This document shows, in pieces, positions 17,468 through 26,007 of a stretch of DNA of 63,668 bases. Location of the stretch: assembly GCF_938002845.1 (NCBI RefSeq), contig NZ_CALKZP010000039.1, positions 1-63,668 of the forward strand. Reading direction: 5' to 3'. This stretch comes from an uncultured Campylobacter sp. (GTDB lineage Bacteria; Campylobacterota; Campylobacteria; Campylobacterales; Campylobacteraceae). The notes under the pieces are model-generated. The model worked only from the letters and a program-made list of their open reading frames with translations. It had not been told where the DNA came from and ran no database searches. Made by a program: the position numbers and the translations under genes. Numbering within the stretch: position 1 is the stretch's first letter; every line of letters begins with the position of its first letter.

Positions 17468-18705
17468 AGCACTCATTAATCACCAAAATTTCGGTTTTTT
17501 TTGTAATCGCGATCATCTTAGTCTGCGTGCTTTTCATCACGTTCGCACGGATGCAGATGAATAGAGCTCTAGGCAGCATGCAGGCTAATCAAATAAACGC
17601 GGTCAATAATCTACTTGAGCTATACAAGCGCAACGCCCCTCCCAGCGATATTGAGCGCTACTTCTCCAGCTATGGCTTGGAACTTGTAAAAGACAAAAAT
17701 ATCATCCAAAACATCATCACGAGTGGTAAAATTTTTTTCGTTCAAGACACCTCTATTGGCGAGTTTAGCTCGGTCGAGTATAATAATTCGCTGTTTTTAA
17801 ATATAAAAAACAACTCTTTCGTCGTGGTTTTCGAAAGCCTTGGCACGAAGAATTTAAACGATCCGCTTTGGGTCGGGTTTTTGCTTACGATGGCGGTTTT
17901 GATCTCACTTTATCTATCAATAGTGCGAAGCTTCACGCCGTTAAAAAAACTAAGCAAAAATATCAAAAAATTCGCCCAGGGCAACTTAGACGTAAATTTA
18001 GCCGCCGCGCATAGCGAGGATGAGATCGGGCAGGTCGCGCAGGAATTTAACAACGCGATTGCCAAAATTCAAGAGCTGATCCGCTCGCGCCAGCTGTTTT
18101 TACGCACCATCATGCACGAGCTCAAAACCCCGATCGGCAAGGGCAGGCTCATCACTGAGATGCTAGATGACGAAACACAAAAGGTGCGGCTCGTAAATGT
18201 CTTTGAGCGGCTTGAAATTTTAATCAACGAGTTTGCCAAAATCGAGCAGCTGCTCTCAAAAAGCTACTCGCTCAACTATCAGGATTATCATTTCAGCCTC
18301 ATTTTAGAGCAAGTAAAAGATATGTCGATGCTCGATAATTGGGACGAGCTCATTAGCACAGATATCGAGTGCGATGCGGTGATAAACGTGGATTTCGGGC
18401 TATTTGCGCTGGCGATTAAAAATTTAATCGACAATGCCCTAAAATACTCCAGCAATAAAAAAGTCCGCATCATCTGCGACGAAAATAAAGTAAGTGTCGC
18501 CAACCGCGGCGCAGCGCTTGCAAAATCATTCGAGCACTATAAGCAGGCTTTCATTAGAAATAAAGACGAGAAAGCCACCGGCATGGGGCTTGGGCTTTAC
18601 ATCATCGATAAAATTTGCGAGCTGCATAAATTCCGCTTCGAGTACAATTACAGCGACGGCACACACTACTTCTCGATCGTCTTTTCGCCGAAAGGCGCCA
18701 TATGA
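17464..18705 (+). CDS. racS: Sensor histidine kinase RacS
   Basis: A 413-residue membrane kinase. Transmembrane helices lie at about 7-27 and 135-153 and enclose a ~105-residue periplasmic sensor region. A HAMP-like linker follows, then the H box with phospho-acceptor His218 (MHELKTPIGK) and an HATPase domain with N box (NLIDNALKYS) and G box (GMGLGLYII). It should phosphorylate RacR. ATG 17464 overlaps the racR stop, and its own end overlaps recR by 4 bp, so the three genes are translationally coupled. Confidence 0.9.
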   Translation: MKHSLITKISVFFVIAIILVCVLFITFARMQMNRALGSMQANQINAVNNLLELYKRNAPPSDIERYFSSYGLELVKDKNIIQNIITSGKIFFVQDTSIGEFSSVEYNNSLFLNIKNNSFVVVFESLGTKNLNDPLWVGFLLTMAVLISLYLSIVRSFTPLKKLSKNIKKFAQGNLDVNLAAAHSEDEIGQVAQEFNNAIAKIQELIRSRQLFLRTIMHELKTPIGKGRLITEMLDDETQKVRLVNVFERLEILINEFAKIEQLLSKSYSLNYQDYHFSLILEQVKDMSMLDNWDELISTDIECDAVINVDFGLFALAIKNLIDNALKYSSNKKVRIICDENKVSVANRGAALAKSFEHYKQAFIRNKDEKATGMGLGLYIIDKICELHKFRFEYNYSDGTHYFSIVFSPKGAI

Positions 18706-19271
18706 GCGGCACAGATAGGTTCGAAGAGCTCGTCGCGAGCTTTGAAAAGCTTCCGGGCGTGGGCAAAAAATCCGCCCTGCGCTTTGCCTACTACGTAAGC
18801 GTGCAAAATTCCTTCCTAGGGCTAAATTTAGCGCACAATATCGAGGAGGCGGTGCGCGGACTGCACAGATGCCACATCTGCGGAGCGGTATGCGAGGGCG
18901 AGATCTGCGAATACTGCGCCGACGACGAGCGCGAAAGCGATAAAATTTGCATCGTCGAAAACCCAAAAGATATCTTTATTTTAGAGAGTAATAAAATTTA
19001 CAACGGTCGCTACTTCGTGCTAGACGCCGCTGACGAAGATAAAATCGCGGCGCTACGCGAGATGGTGAGCCAAAACGGCGCGAGCGAGCTGATATTTGCG
19101 CTGACGCCAGGCATCAACTCCGACGGGATCATGCTCTACGTCGAGGACAAGCTCGCGGATCTAAGCTTGAAATTTACCAAGCTCGCTCAAGGCGTGCCTA
19201 CGGGCGTAAGCTTAGACAACGTCGATATGCTCTCGCTAATAAAGGCGATCAACGGGCGCACCGATATTTAA
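18702..19271 (+). CDS. recR: Recombination mediator RecR
   Basis: A 189-residue RecR. A helix-hairpin-helix N-terminus (LPGVGKKSALRFAYY) is followed by a zinc finger with cysteines 57, 60, 69 and 72, then a Toprim domain. RecR with RecO loads RecA at single-strand gaps. Length is slightly below the ~200 of E. coli but usual for Campylobacter. It shares an ATGA overlap with racS. Confidence 0.95.
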   Translation: MSGTDRFEELVASFEKLPGVGKKSALRFAYYVSVQNSFLGLNLAHNIEEAVRGLHRCHICGAVCEGEICEYCADDERESDKICIVENPKDIFILESNKIYNGRYFVLDAADEDKIAALREMVSQNGASELIFALTPGINSDGIMLYVEDKLADLSLKFTKLAQGVPTGVSLDNVDMLSLIKAINGRTDI

Positions 19272-19675
19272 AATTTCGACGAAATTTTAAATTTAGCGGC
19301 TAAATTTAAAGCGCAAAGCGGCGAAATTTGAGGCGTAAATTTAAATAGTGGACGTGCGATGAACGCGATGAAATTTATTAAAATTTACGCGGCTTCGGTG
19401 CGCGATACGATGCGGCATGCGCGGCAGCGCCCTGCTCGCTTCTAAATTTTAACGGCGAGTTTGAGCCGTAAGATTTAAGCACTCCGTTTCAAAGCGGAGT
19501 TTTGAGCGCGGAATTTCGAGCGTTCAAATTTTAAAAGCGCTTTCGAAAGTAGCGATACGGGGTTGCGCGACGCTGCGAGCTCGTAAAATTTAAAGGAGAA
19601 TTTCAAGGCGCGGAATGGTTTAAATTTTTAAATTTCGCAGACGCGGGATTTAAAAATTTAAACGTAATTTTCCAT
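19272..19675. other. Gene-free spacer between recR and murC
   Basis: No gene seen. Very rich in AAATTT. It contains a hairpin at 19481-19500 (arms ACTCCG/CGGAGT) followed by TTT, a weak terminator candidate some 210 bases after recR. Confidence 0.6.
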
Positions 19676-19681
19676 TATAAT
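19676..19681 (+). promoter_or_regulatory. -10 box of murC
   Basis: TATAAT only 14 bases before the GTG start. If used, the leader would be about 8 bases and would cut into the AAGGA ribosome site, so an upstream promoter may also serve. Confidence 0.4.
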
Positions 19682-19695
19682 ATTTAAGGACAAAG

Positions 19696-21003
19696 GTGAA
19701 AAAGGTTCATTTTATCGGCATCGGCGGCATAGGGATATCGGCATTAGCGAGATTTTTACACGAGAAAAATTTTATCATCTCAGGTTCGGATATCAAAGAG
19801 AGCGAAACGACCTACAAGCTAAGAGCGGACGGCATGGAGATCATCACTCCACACGACGCTTCGGCGATCAAAGATCAGGAGATCGTCATCTACTCCGCCG
19901 CGATCAAAGAGGACAACGTCGAGCTGCAAGCCGCGCGCAAAAAAGGGATCGTCTGCCTCTCGCGCAAGGAGGCCCTGCCCTTCGTGCTAAAAGACAAACG
20001 CGTCTTCGCAGTCGCCGGCGCGCACGGCAAAAGCACCACGAGCGCGATAACCTCGGCGCTAATAGACGGCTCGGTTATCATCGGCGCGATCTCCAAGCAG
20101 TTCGGCTCGAATATGAAATATGAAAACAGCGAAAATATCATCTTCGAAGCCGACGAGAGCGATTCTAGCTTTTTAAATTCCAACCCCTACGTTGCGGTCG
20201 TGACCAACGCCGAGCCCGAGCATATGGATCATTACGACAACGATTTGGATAAATTTCACGCGGCGTATCGCGGCTTTTTGGAGCGCGCTAAGATCCGCGT
20301 GATAAACGCCGAAGACGAGTTTTTAAGCTCGATTAAGCTCGGTTGTATCAAGCTCTTTCCTTCGCGCGACATAACGGATCTAAAGGTGCTGCTACGCGAT
20401 CATCAGCCCTTTATGAGCTTTAATCTTAAAGAGCTCGGACGCTTCGAGGTTTACGGGCTCGGAAGGCACATCGCGATCGATGCGTCGCTAGCGATCCTAG
20501 CCGCGGCGTGCGAGACGGGGCTAGAGCAGATCCGTAAAAATTTGCTAAATTACAAGGGGATCAAAAAGCGCTTCGACATCCTGTGCGCCACCCCAAACTT
20601 CGTGCTCATCGACGACTACGGCCACCATCCCACCGAGATCAGAGCGACGCTGCAAAGCGCGCGCGAATACGCTAGCTTGCTAGGTCTTAGCAAGATCACG
20701 GCGATCTTTCAGCCGCACCGCTTCAGCAGGCTTAAGGCGAATTTAAACGCTTTTAAAGAGTGCTTTGCGGGCGTGGAGGAGTTAGTCGTACTGCCCGTTT
20801 ACGCCGCTGGCGAGCCTAGCAACGGCATCGATCTGAAAGAGGAGTTTAAGGGGCTCGGAGCGCTATTTACCGAGCGGGTCTTTAGAAACGGCGAGCGGAT
20901 AGAATTTAGCGATATTTTCGGCGTCCGCCACATCATAAACGACGGGCTCGTGATCGGATTTGGCGCAGGCGACATCACCTATCAGCTGCGCGGAGAATTT
21001 TAA
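19696..21003 (+). CDS. murC: UDP-N-acetylmuramate--L-alanine ligase
   Basis: A 435-residue Mur ligase that adds L-Ala to UDP-MurNAc, the first amino acid step of peptidoglycan synthesis. It has the N-terminal nucleotide fold GIGGIGISALA, ATP loop GAHGKSTTSA, and the family motifs EADESD, NAEPEHMDHYD and DDYGHHPTEI. The start is GTG 19696 with AAGGA upstream. It is first in a set with a small membrane protein and mutS2, the same order as in C. jejuni. Confidence 0.96.
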   Translation: MKKVHFIGIGGIGISALARFLHEKNFIISGSDIKESETTYKLRADGMEIITPHDASAIKDQEIVIYSAAIKEDNVELQAARKKGIVCLSRKEALPFVLKDKRVFAVAGAHGKSTTSAITSALIDGSVIIGAISKQFGSNMKYENSENIIFEADESDSSFLNSNPYVAVVTNAEPEHMDHYDNDLDKFHAAYRGFLERAKIRVINAEDEFLSSIKLGCIKLFPSRDITDLKVLLRDHQPFMSFNLKELGRFEVYGLGRHIAIDASLAILAAACETGLEQIRKNLLNYKGIKKRFDILCATPNFVLIDDYGHHPTEIRATLQSAREYASLLGLSKITAIFQPHRFSRLKANLNAFKECFAGVEELVVLPVYAAGEPSNGIDLKEEFKGLGALFTERVFRNGERIEFSDIFGVRHIINDGLVIGFGAGDITYQLRGEF

Positions 21004-21064
21004 GCTTGAAAGCTCTCGCCAAATTTATTAGACAAACTCCGCTACGGGCGGGCAAGGATAAAAT

Positions 21065-21796
21065 TTGAGATTTTTGGTGTTTATTTTCGCGTTTTTATTT
21101 ATCGTGGCGATCTTTTTCGTGCGGGACGAAATTTTAAGCAAAAGAGCTAAAATCATCGCCACGGCGCTTATCGTGCTGCTGTGCGCAGCGGCGTATTTTT
21201 ACGAAAGCGCGAGCGAGCGCTCCGCCAAGCTTGAGGAGGAGATGGTGTTTAAATTTAACGCAGGCGCCAGATTAAGATGCGGCGGCGCGATAAATTTCGC
21301 TTCTGAAACGCGCGGCTCTATAAATTCCTCTCCCGAAAAACACGGCGCAGATGCGAAAAATTTGGGCTCGCAAGTCGATGAAGCAAATTTAAACGCGCAA
21401 GGCGGGGTCGCTTCTGCCGCACAAAGTTCAACCGCGCAAACGAACGAGCAGGCTTCCGCTGAGCAAAACTATTCCCCGCAAACTAGCGGCGCCGTCTCGG
21501 ACGGGCAAAATCCCGCACAAAGCCCTACTTCGCAAAATTTTACGCAGCAGAACGATACGCAGAATCGCATGCAGCAAAATTCCGCGAGCCAAGGAAGTAC
21601 GCGAAGCTCTGCCTCACAAAATTCAGCGCAACGAGGCAACACACAAATCTCCGATCCCCAAGGCTCCGCGCAGATCGTTACGCGAGAGAGCTTCACCTAC
21701 TCCTTTTCGATGGGCGCTTTCATCGCCAAAAAAAGTGCGGGCGCGGAGTTTAAAGGCAAAACCTACAAGATTAAAGAGTGCGTTTATGATCAGTGA
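21065..21796 (+). CDS. Membrane protein with Ser/Gln/Asn-rich insertion (murC-mutS2 linker gene)
   Basis: A 243-residue protein with two hydrophobic segments at its N-terminus (about 1-20 and 32-48). Residues ~80-210 are low-complexity Ser, Gln, Ala and Asn with repeats such as QNSA / QNFTQQND. A short conserved-looking C-terminus follows (FTYSFSMGAFIAKKSAG, then a charged tail). The corresponding C. jejuni gene between murC and mutS2 encodes a much shorter membrane protein, so the middle looks like a lineage-specific expansion. The start is TTG 21065 after AAGGAT. It overlaps mutS2 by 11 bp. Function unknown. Confidence 0.75.
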   Translation: MRFLVFIFAFLFIVAIFFVRDEILSKRAKIIATALIVLLCAAAYFYESASERSAKLEEEMVFKFNAGARLRCGGAINFASETRGSINSSPEKHGADAKNLGSQVDEANLNAQGGVASAAQSSTAQTNEQASAEQNYSPQTSGAVSDGQNPAQSPTSQNFTQQNDTQNRMQQNSASQGSTRSSASQNSAQRGNTQISDPQGSAQIVTRESFTYSFSMGAFIAKKSAGAEFKGKTYKIKECVYDQ

Positions 21797-23993
21797 CGAA
21801 CTCTTTACGCGCCTCGATTTGAGCGAGTATCTAGCGAAATTTAAAAGCTTTTTGGCGCGCGAAAAGCCGCTGTTTTTAAGCGGCGACAGCAAGCTAAATT
21901 TTGAAAAAATTTCAGAGCTTACGAAATTTGATCTGGCGCAGTGCGAGAGCGTCGCGAACCTAGACGACGCGCTGATGCGCATCTCAAAGCACGGCGTGCT
22001 GCATATCAGCGAAATTTACGAGTTTAGCAAGATCGTTCGCTACTTTGCGTATCTAAAAAAGCAGCCTTTTGAGGGTAAACTCGCCGCTTGGCTTGCAAAG
22101 ATCGAAATTCCTGCGCCCATCGCGCAATTAAAGGATTATTTCGACGACCAGGGCGGCTTTCGCGACGCGATAGACGAGCGCTTCGGCGCGCTGAACGAGG
22201 CGTTTAAGATAAAAAAGGGCGAGATCGAGCAGACGCTAAAAAGGCTGATCTATTCCAAAGCCCTTTCGCCCTATCTCGCCGACACGCAGATCCACTACAT
22301 AAGCGACACCGAGGCTCTGCTGGTGCGCGGCGGCTTCAACCACGTGCTAAAAGGCAGCGTCGTAGCGCGCTCAAGCGGAGGCTATTTTTACGTGCTTCCA
22401 GACGCGATCGCGGCTCTGAAATCCGCTCAAAGCGCGATTTTGGATAAAAAGGAGCAGATCGTTTTCGAGCACTGCAAGCAGATCAGCGCCGTTTTCAATA
22501 AGAATTTAGCTTTTTTAAAATTTATAAACGCCGCCTTCGATACGATCGATGCGCTGATTGCGCGCGCCGCGATGGCAAGAGCGAGCGATTACGAGTTCGT
22601 CTTGCCGGGGCCCTCGCGCGACATCGTCCTAGATAGCTTCGCCCACCCCGCGCTTAAAAATCCAAAGCGCGTAAGCGTGGAGTTTAGCGGCAAAATTCTG
22701 CTCATTACCGGCGTGAATGCGGGCGGAAAATCTATGCTTTTAAAAAGTATTCTAAGCGCGGCGCTGTTAGCCAAATACCTCCTTCCGATGCCTATTCGCG
22801 CAAGCCTCAGCCGCATCGGCACCTTTAAAGAGTTCGAGCTCATAATGGAGGATCCTCAAAACTCCAAAAACGACATCTCGACCTTCGCGGGCAGGATGGT
22901 TGCCTTTAGCAAGCTATTCGGGCGCAAAGAAATTCTAATCGGCGTCGATGAGATCGAGCTGGGTACCGATTTTGAGGAGGCTGCGAGCCTATACGGCGCG
23001 ATGATCGAGCAGCTGATAAACGGCGACGTGAAGATGATCATCACCACCCATCACAAGCGCCTAGCGATGCTGCTCGCGAAGGATCCGCGCGTAGAGCTGC
23101 TGGCGGCGCTTTACGACGAGAAAAACAGCGCGCCCAAATATGAGTTTTTAAAGGGCACGATCGGCAAATCCTACGCCTTTGAAACCGCACTGCGCTACGG
23201 CATAGCGCAAAATTTGATCGCCGCGGCGCGCAAAAACTACGGCGAAAACAAAGAAAATTTAAACGAAGCGATCTCAAAAGCGATAAATTTAGAGCTTGAG
23301 TTAAAACAAAAGCTGGCGCAAACGCAGCAAAAAGAGGCTAAACTTGACGCGCTGAGCGAGGCGCTAAAAGATCAGCGCGAGCGCGCGCAAAGCGAGCTGA
23401 AGGCGGAGCTTTCAAGGCTGCAAAACGAATACTACCGCGCAATTTCGGAGGCCAAACGCAGCGTGAGCCTAAGCGACGTGCGCGAAAAGCAGCGCGCCAT
23501 AAACCGCGCAAACGAGCTTGCACGGGCCGTGCAGCAGCCCGAACTCAGCACGCCCGAGCCGCAAAGCTTTAAAGTGGGCGATCGCGTAAAATACGGCAAG
23601 ATCAAGGGCGAAATTTTATCGCTCAGCAAAACCCAGGCGCTGATGCTAAGCGATGGCATCAGGCTGCGCGTGCCGCTTAGCGAGCTAAAGCGCAGCGGTG
23701 CAGCACCGGCATCCGTAAAAAACATCAGCATCAAGGTGCAAAAGCCCGCCTCTGCGTCGCTAAGCCTCGATCTGCACGGTTTGCGCGCCGAGGAAGCGAT
23801 CAGCAGGCTTGATAAATTTATCAGCCAAAGCCTCGTGATGGGCTTTGATGAGATCATCGTAAAGCACGGCATCGGCACTGGCAAGCTCGCGTTCGCGGTA
23901 AAGGAGTTTTTAAAATCGCACCCCAGCGTCAAGGGCTTTCGCGACGGCACGCCCGCAGAAGGTGGTTTCGGCTCAAAGGTCGTCTCGCTTTAG
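21786..23993 (+). CDS. mutS2: MutS2 ATPase/endonuclease
   Basis: A 735-residue MutS2. The MutS ATPase core has Walker A GVNAGGKSMLL (about 310-320) and a GVDEIELGTDFEEAAS Walker B/signature region. A coiled-coil stalk follows (about 495-590), then a KOW-like stretch (FKVGDRVKYGKIKGEI) and a C-terminal Smr domain beginning LDLHGLRAEEA. MutS2 proteins act on branched DNA and, in some bacteria, on collided ribosomes, and do not do mismatch repair. I choose ATG 21786, overlapping the previous gene by 11 bp, rather than an in-frame start 17 codons earlier that would lie deep inside it. Confidence 0.93.
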   Translation: MISDELFTRLDLSEYLAKFKSFLAREKPLFLSGDSKLNFEKISELTKFDLAQCESVANLDDALMRISKHGVLHISEIYEFSKIVRYFAYLKKQPFEGKLAAWLAKIEIPAPIAQLKDYFDDQGGFRDAIDERFGALNEAFKIKKGEIEQTLKRLIYSKALSPYLADTQIHYISDTEALLVRGGFNHVLKGSVVARSSGGYFYVLPDAIAALKSAQSAILDKKEQIVFEHCKQISAVFNKNLAFLKFINAAFDTIDALIARAAMARASDYEFVLPGPSRDIVLDSFAHPALKNPKRVSVEFSGKILLITGVNAGGKSMLLKSILSAALLAKYLLPMPIRASLSRIGTFKEFELIMEDPQNSKNDISTFAGRMVAFSKLFGRKEILIGVDEIELGTDFEEAASLYGAMIEQLINGDVKMIITTHHKRLAMLLAKDPRVELLAALYDEKNSAPKYEFLKGTIGKSYAFETALRYGIAQNLIAAARKNYGENKENLNEAISKAINLELELKQKLAQTQQKEAKLDALSEALKDQRERAQSELKAELSRLQNEYYRAISEAKRSVSLSDVREKQRAINRANELARAVQQPELSTPEPQSFKVGDRVKYGKIKGEILSLSKTQALMLSDGIRLRVPLSELKRSGAAPASVKNISIKVQKPASASLSLDLHGLRAEEAISRLDKFISQSLVMGFDEIIVKHGIGTGKLAFAVKEFLKSHPSVKGFRDGTPAEGGFGSKVVSL

Positions 23994-24256
23994 AATTTAA
24001 TTTCAAGACTCGTTTAGCTCTAAGCTTCGGCTCAAAAGTTTTTTTTGCTTCAGACGCGGATGCTAGCAACGCGGAATTCGCCCCATTTCATCTATGCCTT
24101 CGCCAAGGTTTTACAAAAGCACGGGTGCTTTTAACGTAGAATTTCGCCGCGGAATTTTAAATTTTACGCCCGCGAAGCTATAAAGCTTTTAAATTTAAAC
24201 TTAGGATTTTAAAAATTTAAAACGCAAGAGCTCAATTTGAAATTCTAAAATTTTAT

Positions 24257-24438
24257 GCGGCGTAAGCCGCTAAATAAAAATGCGCGGACGCAGTCCGCCC
24301 CTTGAGCGTGCCAGGGGTTAGGGGATTTTAAGGGGGAAGGGGAGCGCCTCGCAAGTAGCGCCCCTTCCCCCTTAAGAGAAAACGCTGCCACGCCCCAAAT
24401 TCTAGAGGCAAATTCTACATAGAGAAATTTTAAATTTA
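24257..24438. other. GC-rich hairpin cluster
   Basis: Three adjacent inverted repeats: 24257-24270 (GCGGC/GCCGC, loop GTAA), 24284-24298 (GCGGAC/GTCCGC, loop GCA) and 24328-24375 (15-bp perfect arms TTAAGGGGGAAGGGG and complement plus an inner GCGC pair). No gene is seen. The purine/pyrimidine-strand asymmetry of the large hairpin is unlike the surrounding AT motifs. Confidence 0.65.
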
Positions 24439-24627
24439 TTACAAAATGAAATTCCGTTTAAATTTTAGTCCGTGATATGTTTCTATTGGGGCGGAAAGGG
24501 GCTCCCATTGCGAGGTCACACTTCTCGCAGAGGCGACGTTGTCCCACAGCACCGCATTGCTCTGCTCGCCCATAAGCCCCACCCGTCCCCCTACGACGCT
24601 TTAAGCGGTGCGAGCCTTACGGCTCGC
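24439..24627. other. Candidate structured RNA or small-ORF element
   Basis: Pairing by eye gives a three-way junction: stem 24498-24503/24575-24580 (GGGGCT/AGCCCC) closing two hairpins at 24509-24529 (TGCGAG/CTCGCA) and 24532-24570 (GGCGA/TCGCC), followed by a hairpin at 24610-24627 (GCGAGCC/GGCTCGC, loop TTAC). On the minus strand a 44-codon open frame (24439-24573) crosses the same stretch and begins MGEQSNAVLWDN. It has no clear ribosome site. It does not match tmRNA, RNase P RNA, SRP RNA or 6S RNA features that I know. Confidence 0.4.
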
Positions 24628-24812
24628 GTTAAATTCTAATAGGGGTTGAATTACGGCATGCGAAATTTTAAAATTTAGCCGAAATTTATAGCTCGCAAAA
24701 TTTTAAAATTCCAAGCGCAAAAGAATTTTGAAATTCCAAATACGATAAAATTTAAGTGGCAGCGAAATTTTGAAATTCCGTAAATTTAAAACGATTGAAT
24801 AAGGAGGTCTCA

Positions 24813-25532
24813 TTGAACCCGATTACCGAAAAGCGCAGCGTTTCGGGCTACTACTACGCCGAGGATCGCGAGTATGTATACTTCGTGACGGATGCGCCGC
24901 GCGAGCAAAACTACCGCTTTATTTTCGACGCGGGCGCAATCTATTTGCAGGAGGGTGCCGCCGAGGTGCGGCTTAGCAGCGAGGCGGAGTTTTTCGCGAT
25001 CGTCAAAAAGATCCTCGCGCAGTATCGCGATAAAATTTTAGAGCACTCCGCAGAACTTGAAAATTACGAAAAAATCTACACGCGCCGCGGCGATTTTTCA
25101 AAATTTATGAAAAGGCACTCTGTCCTAAAATACGAAATCCGCAAATTTCAAAACAAAATTTCGCATTTTTACGAGGCGCTGCTCATCTGCGGAAATGAGC
25201 AGCCGGCGCTTAAAAAGCGGCTGAAAAACTACGCTTACGAAGCAGGCGTTTTCAAGGGCGTGATGAGCGAATACGCCGTCAGAATCGAGGATATCTATCA
25301 ATTCATCCAAGGCCTCAAAAACGACAAAATCAGCCGCAACATCTACATTCTCACGATCATCTCGTCGCTGCTGATGCCGCTAAATTTCATCACGAGCTTT
25401 TTTGGGATGAACACGACGGGGCTGTTTTTAAGCGGCTCGACGCATGGCACGCTCATCGTGACGCTTGCGATGTGCGTGATCTTCGCGGCGATGGTTGGCT
25501 TTCTTATGCTCTACGCCAAAAAGCGAAACTAA
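24813..25532 (+). CDS. CorA-like divalent cation transporter, short form
   Basis: A 239-residue protein with a soluble N-terminal part, a long helical region (about 80-175) and two C-terminal transmembrane helices. The loop between them is SFFGMNTTG, the GMN selectivity motif of CorA Mg2+/Co2+/Ni2+ channels. Standard CorA is about 320 residues, so the N-terminal domain is reduced. Start chosen at TTG 24813: a near-perfect AAGGAGGT at 24801-24808 sits 4 bases before it and rules out the TTG six codons upstream. It is followed after 16 bases by a hypothetical gene. Confidence 0.83.
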   Translation: MNPITEKRSVSGYYYAEDREYVYFVTDAPREQNYRFIFDAGAIYLQEGAAEVRLSSEAEFFAIVKKILAQYRDKILEHSAELENYEKIYTRRGDFSKFMKRHSVLKYEIRKFQNKISHFYEALLICGNEQPALKKRLKNYAYEAGVFKGVMSEYAVRIEDIYQFIQGLKNDKISRNIYILTIISSLLMPLNFITSFFGMNTTGLFLSGSTHGTLIVTLAMCVIFAAMVGFLMLYAKKRN

Positions 25533-25548
25533 AGCGGAGAAATAAAAT

Positions 25549-25962
25549 TTGAATAAAAACGAGCTAAGAAATATCCTAGGCGGATACCTCGACAGGGAGA
25601 TTGCGGGCGATTTTAGAGTGCTGAAAGAGTACGAGATCGCGCTCTGCAACGATGCGACAAAATTTCCTTTTGAAGGCGATAGCGGGCTGCTGCGCGAGTT
25701 TTGTATCTTTGCAGACGGCGGCAGCGGCGATCTTTGGCTGCTAAGCTCTAGCGGCGAGATCGCGTTTTACGACCATGATCTGGAGTTTTTGTCCGAAGCA
25801 AATTTGAAAAAATTCGATCTAAATCTTGCGAGCTGGCTAAAGATCGCGGAGCTTTTTTGCAAATTTGAAACCCTTGGCGATCCGAGTAGCGCGCAAAAGA
25901 CGGAGTTTAAGCAAAGCGTAGCTAAAATCTGCCCGCGAATTTTAGAAATTTGGGAAATTTAA
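25549..25962 (+). CDS. Hypothetical protein, weak SMI1/KNR4 (SUKH) resemblance
   Basis: A 137-residue soluble acidic protein. The central part, FCIFADGGSGDLWLLSSSG followed by EIAFYDHD, resembles the strand-turn-strand core of SMI1/KNR4 (SUKH) proteins, many of which are immunity proteins. The rest is unfamiliar, so the assignment is tentative. Its start is TTG 25549 with GGAG 10 bases upstream, just after the CorA-like gene. A perfect hairpin overlaps its stop codon. No toxin gene is visible nearby. Confidence 0.6.
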   Translation: MNKNELRNILGGYLDREIAGDFRVLKEYEIALCNDATKFPFEGDSGLLREFCIFADGGSGDLWLLSSSGEIAFYDHDLEFLSEANLKKFDLNLASWLKIAELFCKFETLGDPSSAQKTEFKQSVAKICPRILEIWEI

Positions 25963-25986
25963 GCGCTGTTTGCAGCGCTTAAATTT
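25955..25986. terminator. Perfect 14-bp hairpin over the stop codon
   Basis: Arms AAATTTAAGCGCTG and CAGCGCTTAAATTT with a TTTG loop. It contains the TAA stop of the preceding gene. There is no strong T-run after it, so termination would be weak. It may mainly protect the 3' end. Confidence 0.6.
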
Positions 25987-26007
25987 AATCGTAAAATAGG
26001 AGCAACG

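Noticed and set aside
24439..24627. tmRNA, RNase P RNA, SRP RNA or 6S RNA
   Set aside because: The hallmark sequences of these RNAs (for example the SRP GGTCAGG/GGAAGCAGC loop and tmRNA tRNA-like ends) are absent.
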